From Cupriavidus pauculus (GTDB lineage Bacteria > Pseudomonadota > Gammaproteobacteria > Burkholderiales > Burkholderiaceae): a stretch of 64,000 bases of DNA. Location of the stretch: positions 62,001 to 126,000 of the forward strand of contig NZ_PJRP01000008.1 of the NCBI RefSeq assembly GCF_002858765.1, in the 5' to 3' direction. Made by a program: the position numbers and the translations under genes. Below the pieces are notes generated by a model. That model made no database searches. It saw only the letters and a list, made by a program, of their open reading frames with translations, and was not told the DNA's origin. Shown piece after piece: positions 48,684 to 57,374 of the stretch (its first letter is position 1; each line of letters opens with the position of its first letter).

Positions 48684-49588
48684 GCCCGCACACCATCGCC
48701 ACGCTGCTGTCGCTGTACCTGACTGCCTGGTGGTGCGGCATCGGCGTGGTGATGGGCGGCCTGGCCATCGTCTGGATCCACAACCTGACGGGCGGCGCGT
48801 GGGGCGAGCCGCTGCGCGCGCCATTGCTGGGCATGGCGCGCCATACCTGGCTGCTGGCGTTGCTGTTCCTGCCGATCCTGGCAGGCGTCGGCGCACTGTA
48901 CCCCTGGGCGGCCGACGCCGCACGCGGGGCGCAGCGCTGGGCGCCCGACATCCCCGCCCACAGCGCCGCATTCAAGTCACTATGGCTGAGCCGATCCGGC
49001 TTTGTCGTGCGCGGCGTGGCGGTGCTGGCCGTCTGGGTCGTCCTGGCCACGATGAGCCGGTCCGCCCGCCACACGCGCTCGCCACGCTTTGCGGCGGCGG
49101 CGTTGATCATCTATGGGCTCACGGTCAGCGTGGCGGCGGTGGACTGGATCATGTCGCTGATGCCGCTCTGGTACTCCAGTGTGTTCGGCCTGCTGCTGGC
49201 CACGGGCCAGGCGTGCGCCGGCCTGGCGCTCGGCACATGGCTGGCGGCGCGGCGCGGCGCCCCGCCGCAAGTGCTGCTGGACCTGGGCAACCTGTTGCTG
49301 ACCGCCGTCATCACCTGGGCCTACCTGGCCTTCACCCAGTACCTGATCATCTGGGCCGAGGACCTGCCGCACGAAATCGGCTGGTATCTGGCACGCCGGG
49401 TGGGCGTCTGGCCCCTGATGGCCTGGGTGCTGGCGCTGGGCCATTTCGCGCTGCCGATGCTGGCCCTGCTGTCGCGCCGCGTGAAGCGCTCGCCGCCGAT
49501 GCTGGCAACGGTGGCCGCCATGGTGCTTGTCATGCATGCGGTGGAAGCCTGCTGGCTGGTGCTGCCCTCCACAGGAGGCCACACATGA
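48680..49588 (+). CDS. actF: alternative complex III subunit ActF, NrfD-like, C-terminally short
   Basis: 302 aa integral membrane protein related to ActC, with eight predicted helices (for example TIATLLSLYLTAWWCGIGVV, FVVRGVAVLAVWVVLATMSR, LLLTAVITWAYLAFTQYLII, ATVAAMVLVMHAVEACWLVL). Family features YLIIWAEDLPHEIGWY and VEACWLVLPS are present. Known ActF proteins have about ten helices and are longer; here the protein stops directly after the helix-eight WxVxP-like site, so the last two helices appear to be missing. It overlaps actE and the next small gene by four bases each. Confidence 0.9.
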   Translation: MSPHTIATLLSLYLTAWWCGIGVVMGGLAIVWIHNLTGGAWGEPLRAPLLGMARHTWLLALLFLPILAGVGALYPWAADAARGAQRWAPDIPAHSAAFKSLWLSRSGFVVRGVAVLAVWVVLATMSRSARHTRSPRFAAAALIIYGLTVSVAAVDWIMSLMPLWYSSVFGLLLATGQACAGLALGTWLAARRGAPPQVLLDLGNLLLTAVITWAYLAFTQYLIIWAEDLPHEIGWYLARRVGVWPLMAWVLALGHFALPMLALLSRRVKRSPPMLATVAAMVLVMHAVEACWLVLPSTGGHT

Positions 49589-49938
49589 GCCACGCGCGCC
49601 AGGCCCGCAACGTCAGCCTGCGCGCCGTCGCACTCGGGGCGGCCGCGCTTGCCGTTGCCATTGCGCTGGCGGCCACCGTCGGCTGGCTCTACGCGCGCCG
49701 GCTCAACGCATCCGGATCGCTGGGCGCGCCGGCGCCGGCTGCGCCAGCCGCCTCGGCGCCGGCTGCGTTGCCGCTGTCCGAAAGCGCGCCCCAACCCGAA
49801 CGTGCGCGCTACGAGGCCGAAAAGCTCGCCGAACTCAACGGCTGGGGGTGGATTGATAAACGCGCCGGGACGGCCCGCATCCCGGTGGCGCGCGCCATGG
49901 CGCTGATGGCCGATGAACGCAAGGAGCCCGCACCATGA
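49585..49938 (+). CDS. small membrane-anchored protein of the ACIII-oxidase operon
   Basis: 117 aa with one N-terminal helix (VALGAAALAVAIALAATVGW, about 15-34), an Ala/Pro-rich linker and a conserved-looking end: AEKLAELNGWGWIDKRAGTA followed by RIPVARAMALMAD. This WGWxDxxAGxxxIPxxxAM-type motif is often seen in small proteins next to SCO and oxidase genes; no function is established, and an assembly factor or small subunit is a fair guess. Coupled by ATGA overlaps with actF and the SCO gene. Confidence 0.85.
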   Translation: MSHARQARNVSLRAVALGAAALAVAIALAATVGWLYARRLNASGSLGAPAPAAPAASAPAALPLSESAPQPERARYEAEKLAELNGWGWIDKRAGTARIPVARAMALMADERKEPAP

Positions 49939-50723
49939 ACGCGCGCGCCGCCGCCCTGGCGCTGATCGCGTGGCTGGCCCTGCCCACGCAGGCGGCACCC
50001 CTGGCGCTGCCCGCGCCGCCGGACATGGCGTTTGCGCCCATCCCCGGCAAGCAGCTGCCCGCTGACCTGTCCTTTCGCGACGACGACGGACGGCCTGTGC
50101 GCCTGCAAGACCTGTCGCGCGACCGGCCGCTGGTGCTGGTGCCCGGGTACTACCGCTGCACCAACCTGTGCAGCACGGTCATGGATGGCGTGCTGGAATC
50201 GCTGGCCCAGGCACACCTGCCGCACGACGCCTGGCGCGTCGCGGCCGTCAGCATCGACAGCCACGAGACCGTGGCAACCGCCGCCGCAAAGAAGCCGCAC
50301 TATGGCGCCCTGCTGGCCGCCGCGGGTGGCGATCTTCACATGCTCACCGGCGATGCGGGGACCATCGATGCCCTGATGCGGGCCATCGGCATGCGGGCGT
50401 CGCCCTTGCCCGATGCAGACCAGATCGCCCATCCGGCCGGCTTTGTCGTAGTGACACCCGATGGCCGGATCTCCCGGTCCTTCAGCGGCGTCCGGTTCGA
50501 TGCCGCCGCGTTGCGCACCGCGATCGAACAGGCGGCGGCAGGCCGGGTTGGTTCTCCGGCACAGCAGCTGCTGATGCGCTGCGTGCATTTCGATCCGCAG
50601 ACCGGCCGCTACACGATGACGATCCTCGACGGGATCCGGATGGTGTTTTTGTCCGCCTTCGCCGCGCTGGGCATCGGCTGGCTGTGGCACACCGGCCGGC
50701 GGCAGCGGGGTCGCCCATCATGA
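49935..50723 (+). CDS. SCO1/SenC copper chaperone for the oxidase
   Basis: 262 aa protein with a signal or anchor helix and a thioredoxin-fold SCO domain. The copper-binding CxxxC is C75/C79 in YYRCTNLCST and the distal His is H166 in DQIAHPAGF. A second C-terminal helix (about 238-255, MVFLSAFAALGIGWLWHTGR region) anchors it. SCO loads Cu into the CuA site of subunit II, encoded by the next gene, with which it overlaps by four bases. Confidence 0.95.
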   Translation: MNARAAALALIAWLALPTQAAPLALPAPPDMAFAPIPGKQLPADLSFRDDDGRPVRLQDLSRDRPLVLVPGYYRCTNLCSTVMDGVLESLAQAHLPHDAWRVAAVSIDSHETVATAAAKKPHYGALLAAAGGDLHMLTGDAGTIDALMRAIGMRASPLPDADQIAHPAGFVVVTPDGRISRSFSGVRFDAAALRTAIEQAAAGRVGSPAQQLLMRCVHFDPQTGRYTMTILDGIRMVFLSAFAALGIGWLWHTGRRQRGRPS

Positions 50724-51662
50724 ACGGCACCTTCCAGCTTCTGCCGGACAGCGCATCGCTGGCAGCCGGCCGCTACGACACCCTGATGCTGTCGCTTACC
50801 GCGCTGCTCTGCGTGGTGGCGCTGGCTGTGCTGTGCGTAATGGCCGGATTCGTCATTCGCTACCGCGAGCACCGGCAGGCCGACCGCCACCGGCCGCCGC
50901 TGTCCAGCGCGCCGCTGGAGATCGCCTGGACGGTCACGCCACTGCTGATCTTCCTGGGCATCTTTGCCTGGGCCGCGCACGACTACACGCTGCTGGCGCG
51001 AGAAACCGCCGGTGCGGTGCCGGTCACCGTGGTCGCCCGCCAATGGATGTGGAAGCTCGAACACGCCAACGGCAAGCGCGAGATCAACGAACTGCACGTG
51101 CCGCTGGGCCAGGCCGTGGAGTTGACGATGACCTCGCAGGACGTGATCCACAGCTTCTATGTGCCGGCATTCCGCATCAAGCAGGACGTGGTGCCGGGCC
51201 GCTACACGATGCTGCGCTTCACGGCCACCCGGGCCGGCGAATACCGGCTGTTCTGCGCCGAGTACTGCGGCACCGACCACGCCGCCATGCAGGGGCGCAT
51301 CGTCGTGATGCCGCCCGCAGCGTTTGCGCAATGGCTCGGCGCCAGCACGGGCCCGGAAACCACGACGGCACGGGGCCGCGCGCTGTTCCAGCAGCTGGGC
51401 TGTGCCGCCTGCCACGATGCCGGCGCCACGGTGCAGGCGCCGCCGCTGGACGGGCTGCTCGGCCGGACGGTGACGCTGCAGGATAGCCGCACCGTGACCG
51501 CCGACGCCGCCTACGTGCGCGACGCGATGCTGGACCCGCGCAAGGACGTCGTGGCCGGCTATGCGCCCATCATGCCGACCTACCAGGGCCAGGTGGACGA
51601 GGAAGACATCCTCGCCATCATCGCCTACCTGCGCGCCACCGGCACCACGACGGGAGCCCCCC

Positions 51663-51682
<20 letters not shown>
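50720..51682 (+). CDS. coxB: cytochrome c oxidase subunit II with fused cytochrome c domain (caa3 type)
   Basis: 320 aa. Two N-terminal helices (about 22-44 and 69-88) are followed by the CuA cupredoxin domain: ligands H144 (DVIHSFY), C179, C183, H187 and M190 in [15 protein letters not shown]-terminal cytochrome c domain with CAACH at 228-232 and an IMPTYQ Met ligand makes it caa3-type, taking electrons directly from ActE. It overlaps the SCO gene by four bases and the coxA start by 20 bases. Confidence 0.96.
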
Positions 51683-53332
<1,650 letters not shown>

Positions 53333-53336
<4 letters not shown>

Positions 53337-53962
53337 GCGCGCCCCCGTTCCAGTTCGACAGCGGCAGCCAGCAGCGGCTGGCCGCACGCCTGGGCATCTG
53401 GATCTTCCTCGCCACGGAGCTGATGTTCTTCGGGCCGCTGTTCATGGGCTACTACTTCGTCCGATTCACGGACCTTGCCGGGCTGACCCTGGCCGCGCGG
53501 CACACCGACCTGCTGCTGGGCACGGTTAACACCGTCGTGCTGATGACCAGCAGCCTGTGCATGGCGCTGGCCGTCGCGGCGGCGGAGGCCGGCAACCGGC
53601 GCGGTGCCGTGCGCCTGCTGTGCGCCGTGGCGGCGCTGGGCCTGATATTCCTCCTCATCAAGGGGGTCGAGTATGCGAAGGACATCGCCGCGGGCTTTGT
53701 TCCCGACAACGCTGCGGGGCCCGGTGGCCACGGCGGGCAGATGTTCCGGCTGCTCTACTACGCGATGACGGGGCTGCACGCCGTGCACCTCTGCATCGGG
53801 ATCGCGCTGGTGCTCGGTTTCGCCATGGCGATTCGCGCGGGGCGCCACGCCTCCGCCAACCTGGCGCGCCTGGAGACCGTCGGCCTGTACTGGCACTTTG
53901 TCGACGTGATCTGGCTGTTCCTGTTCCCCATCCTTTACCTGCCGGGCCGGAGCGCGACATGA
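53333..53962 (+). CDS. coxC: cytochrome c oxidase subunit III
   Basis: 209 aa with about five membrane helices, equivalent to the short five-helix subunit III of caa3 oxidases ([20 protein letters not shown] near the start, [40 protein letters not shown] and [20 protein letters not shown] at the end). The family residues Glu in ATELMFF and the His in GLHAVH and YWHFVD are kept. It overlaps coxA and the subunit IV gene by four bases each. Confidence 0.95.
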
Positions 53963-54273
53963 AAACCACCACACGACGCCTTTTCGGCGTATGGCTGCTG
54001 CTGGTGTTGCTGCTGGCCATCACCGTCGGCACCGCCTTTCTGGATCTGGGCGTCTGGAACGCCCCCATCAACCTCGCCATTGCCGCCCTCAAGGCGCTGC
54101 TGATCGCGGTCAGCTTCATGCACCTGGCCCGCGCGGCGGCGGTACTGCGGCTGGCGGCCGCGCTGCCCATCGGCATCCTGGCGATCCTGTTCGTCCTGAC
54201 GCACGGCGACTACGCCAGCCGCCCCAGACTGCCTGCCGCGTGGCAGACGCCGGCTGCGGCCGCCGGCCGGTAG
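53959..54273 (+). CDS. coxD: cytochrome c oxidase subunit IV (caa3)
   Basis: 104 aa small subunit with three helices: LFGVWLLLVLLLAITVGTAF, APINLAIAALKALLIAVSFM with the family KALLIAVSFMHL stretch, and RLAAALPIGILAILFVLTHG. This is the COX4_pro-like subunit of caa3 oxidases, needed for stability. It closes the 12-gene operon; no clear intrinsic terminator follows in the 177-base gap before the next gene, so read-through is possible. Confidence 0.93.
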   Translation: MKTTTRRLFGVWLLLVLLLAITVGTAFLDLGVWNAPINLAIAALKALLIAVSFMHLARAAAVLRLAAALPIGILAILFVLTHGDYASRPRLPAAWQTPAAAAGR

Positions 54274-54450
54274 CGGGGAGGTCAGCGGGTCGGTATGCAA
54301 ACCTTACCGGCACCGGCACTTTCTACGCGGCCACTTGTGGTGCGCGCGCCGCGATACGCCTGCTGCCAACCGCCCCAACGCTCGCCCCAGCTCTCCGCGC
54401 GACACACGGCACGGGTGATGCATGTCACTCCGAAAATGATGGAGCTGGCG

Positions 54451-56265
54451 ATGGCAATGACTGTTGCGGACTTTGTACTCAAGCGCCTGCGGGAATGGGG
54501 TGTCCAGCGCGTGTTCGGCTACCCCGGAGACGGCATCAACGGCTTGATGGGCGCATTTGGCCGCGCCGACAACGCGCCCGAGTTCATTCAGGCGCGCCAT
54601 GAGGAGCTGGCGGCGTTCATGGCCTGCGCCCATGCCAAGTTCACCGGCGAACCGGGCGTATGCCTGGCCACGTCAGGGCCAGGCGCCATCCACCTGCTCA
54701 ACGGGCTCTACGACGCCCGCATGGACCACCAGCCCGTGGTGGCCATCGTCGGCCAGCAGAAGCGCGCGGCATTGGGTGGCGACTATCAGCAGGAAGTGGA
54801 TCTGACCACGCTGATGAAGGACGTGGCCCGCGACTTCGTGGCCATGGCCGTCGATCCGGCGCAGATGCGGCACCTGGTGGATCGCGCCATGCGCATCGCC
54901 ATCGAACGCCGCACGGTGACGTGCATCATCATTCCCAACGACGTGCAGGACCTGCCAGCCGTGACGGAACCGCCGCGCGAGCACGGCACCATCCACACAG
55001 GCATCGGTTACACCGCTCGGGCCCAGGTTCCTCAAGAGCCGGATCTGCGCCGGGCGGCCGAGGTGCTGAACGCGGGCGGCAAGGTCGCCATGCTGGTGGG
55101 CGCGGGCGCATTGAATGCCACCGATGAAGTCATCGACGTGGCGCGCCGGCTGGGCGCCGGCGTGGCCAAGGCGCTGCTGGGCAAGGCCGCCGTGCCGGAC
55201 GACCTGCCCTTTGTCACCGGCTCCATCGGGCTGCTGGGTACCAAGCCCAGCTGGGAACTGATGAATGGCTGCGATACGTTGCTGATGGTGGGATCCGCGT
55301 TCCCTTATTCGGAATTCCTGCCGCAGGAAGGCAAGGCGCGGGGCGTGCAGATCGATATCGATGGCCGCATGCTGAACCTGCGCTATCCGATGGAAATCTG
55401 CCTGGAAGGCGATAGTGCGGGCACGCTGCGCGCCCTGCTGCCGATGCTGGAGCAAAAACCGCTCGCATGGCAGCAGGAGGTGGAGCACAACGTGGCCGAG
55501 TGGTGGCAGGTGCTGGAACAGCGCGCCGCCGCCGAGGCCAACCCGATCAATCCGCAACGCGTGTTCATGGAGCTGTCCCGGCGATTGCCGGACAACTGCA
55601 TCCTGACCTGCGATTCCGGGTCGGCGGCCAACTGGTATGCGCGGGACCTGAAGATCCGGCGCGGCATGATGGCATCGCTCAGCGGCGGGCTGGCCACGAT
55701 GGGGCCAGCCGTGCCGTATGCCATCGCGGCGCGGTATGCGCACCCCGACCGCGCCGTGATCGCCATGGTGGGCGACGGCGCCATGCAGATGAACGGCATC
55801 AGCGCGCTCATCACGATTTCACGCGACTGGAAGCGGTGGACTAGAGGTTCGCTGACCATCATCGTGCTGAACAACGGCGACCTGAATCAGGTGACCTGGG
55901 AGCAGCGCGTGATGGAGGGCGATCCGAAATTCGCCGTGTCGCAGGACCTGCCGGCGTTCGGCTACGCTGCCTTTGCCCAGATGCTGGGGCTGCAGGGCAT
56001 CCGCGTGGACCGTCCCGATGCCATCGGCCCCGCGCTGGACCAGGCGCTGGCCGCGAACGTGCCAACCCTGCTGGAGATGGTGACCGACCCCGATGTGCCG
56101 CCCCTGCCGCCGCATATCTCGGCCAAGCAGGCGCGCGCCTACATCTCGGCCATGCTGCACGGCGATACCGATGCCGGGGGCACATTGCGCGCCACGTTCC
56201 GGCAGGTCTGGGAGTCGCTGACCGCACCGTCGAAGCGCCGCACGAACCAGGACGACATGCCGTGA
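54451..56265 (+). CDS. thiamine-diphosphate enzyme, PoxB-like (pyruvate:quinone oxidoreductase family)
   Basis: 604 aa ThDP enzyme of the pyruvate oxidase / acetolactate synthase family. The catalytic Glu is E51 in ARHEELAAFMACAHAKF, the FAD/central domain spans about 190-330, and the ThDP/Mg motif is MVGDGAMQMNG followed by NNGDLNQVTWEQ. Like PoxB and YdaP it probably decarboxylates a 2-oxo acid and passes electrons to quinone; the C-terminal lipid-activated helix of PoxB (about residues 575-604) is weakly suggested by a charged tail. The ATG at 54451 has GGAG seven bases upstream. It overlaps the next gene (GTGA). It follows the oxidase operon, which suggests a link to the quinol pool. Confidence 0.88.
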   Translation: MAMTVADFVLKRLREWGVQRVFGYPGDGINGLMGAFGRADNAPEFIQARHEELAAFMACAHAKFTGEPGVCLATSGPGAIHLLNGLYDARMDHQPVVAIVGQQKRAALGGDYQQEVDLTTLMKDVARDFVAMAVDPAQMRHLVDRAMRIAIERRTVTCIIIPNDVQDLPAVTEPPREHGTIHTGIGYTARAQVPQEPDLRRAAEVLNAGGKVAMLVGAGALNATDEVIDVARRLGAGVAKALLGKAAVPDDLPFVTGSIGLLGTKPSWELMNGCDTLLMVGSAFPYSEFLPQEGKARGVQIDIDGRMLNLRYPMEICLEGDSAGTLRALLPMLEQKPLAWQQEVEHNVAEWWQVLEQRAAAEANPINPQRVFMELSRRLPDNCILTCDSGSAANWYARDLKIRRGMMASLSGGLATMGPAVPYAIAARYAHPDRAVIAMVGDGAMQMNGISALITISRDWKRWTRGSLTIIVLNNGDLNQVTWEQRVMEGDPKFAVSQDLPAFGYAAFAQMLGLQGIRVDRPDAIGPALDQALAANVPTLLEMVTDPDVPPLPPHISAKQARAYISAMLHGDTDAGGTLRATFRQVWESLTAPSKRRTNQDDMP

Positions 56266-57374
56266 CACCGGACGCCGCGGGATCGTCCGCGGTGCCGATC
56301 CGATCCATCGACGCCAGGGCCTACCGCATTCCGCTGCCATCCCCGGAGTCCGATGGCACGCTGACATGGGACCACACCACGCTGGTGGTGGTGCACGCCA
56401 GCGCCGGCGGCGTCACCGGCTGTGGCTATGGCTACTCAAATCCGGCCGCGGCACGACTGATCGCGCAAACGCTGGCGCCCTTGCTGATCGATGCCGATAC
56501 CATGGCCACCAATGCCTGCTGGCTCACCATGCTCCGCGCCGTGCGCAACCTGGGCGTATCCGGCCTGTGTGCGCAGGCGATCTCGGCCGTCGATATCGCA
56601 CTGTGGGACCTGAAAGCGCGCCTGCTTGACGTCTCGCTGATGCGGCTGCTGGGCGCCGCGCGCACGTCCGTGCCCGGCTACGCCAGCGGCGGCTTCACAA
56701 GCCTGTCGATGGACGCGCTGCGCGACACCGCGCACGCGTGGCGTGACCAGGGTTACGCGCGCGTCAAGATCAAGGTCGGCCGCCATGCCGACGATGACCC
56801 CGCACGTGTTGCCACGGTCCGCGAGGCCATCGGCGCCGACACGGCGCTGTTCGTCGATGCCAACGGCGGCTACACGGTGGCCCAGGCGCTGCGCATGGCG
56901 CAGGCCTTCGCGCGCTTCGACGTCACCTGGTTCGAGGAGCCCGTGAGTTCGGACGATGTTGCAGGCCTGCGCGAGGTGCGCGAGCACACCCCGCCGGGCA
57001 TGTCGGTGGCGGCGGGCGAGTACGGCTTCACCGGCGACGACTTCCGGCGCCTGCTCGAACCCCGCAGCGTGGACGTGCTCCAGGCCGACGCCACGCGTTG
57101 CGGCATCACGGGCTGGCTGCGTGCCGCATGCCTGTGCGAGACCTTCCACGTGCCACTGTCCAGCCACTGTGCGCCCGCGCTGCACACCAGCCTGGCCTGC
57201 GCGGCGATTCCGGCCATTCACGTGGAGGTGTTCGAGGATCACGCCCATATCGAGCAGCGCTACTTCGACGGCGTGCCGGCGCTGCGGGATGGCCGGCTCT
57301 ATCCGTATGGCGGGCAGCCGGGCCTTGGCCTGGTTTTCAAGGAAGAGGACGCACGATGTCATTGGGTTTCATAG
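56262..57374 (+). CDS. enolase-superfamily dehydratase/racemase (mandelate racemase-like)
   Basis: 370 aa. The active site has Lys pair K169/K171 (RVKIKVG), metal ligands D199 (FVDANGG), E225/E226 (WFEEP) and E253 (AAGEYG), and a His at H302 (SSHCAPALH). The subgroup is MR/MLE-like; the conserved His points to dehydration or racemisation of a hydroxy or sugar acid. The GTG start overlaps the ThDP enzyme stop (GTGA) and its 3' end overlaps the next gene by 19 bases, so the three act together. Substrate unknown. Confidence 0.88.
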   Translation: MTPDAAGSSAVPIRSIDARAYRIPLPSPESDGTLTWDHTTLVVVHASAGGVTGCGYGYSNPAAARLIAQTLAPLLIDADTMATNACWLTMLRAVRNLGVSGLCAQAISAVDIALWDLKARLLDVSLMRLLGAARTSVPGYASGGFTSLSMDALRDTAHAWRDQGYARVKIKVGRHADDDPARVATVREAIGADTALFVDANGGYTVAQALRMAQAFARFDVTWFEEPVSSDDVAGLREVREHTPPGMSVAAGEYGFTGDDFRRLLEPRSVDVLQADATRCGITGWLRAACLCETFHVPLSSHCAPALHTSLACAAIPAIHVEVFEDHAHIEQRYFDGVPALRDGRLYPYGGQPGLGLVFKEEDARCHWVS

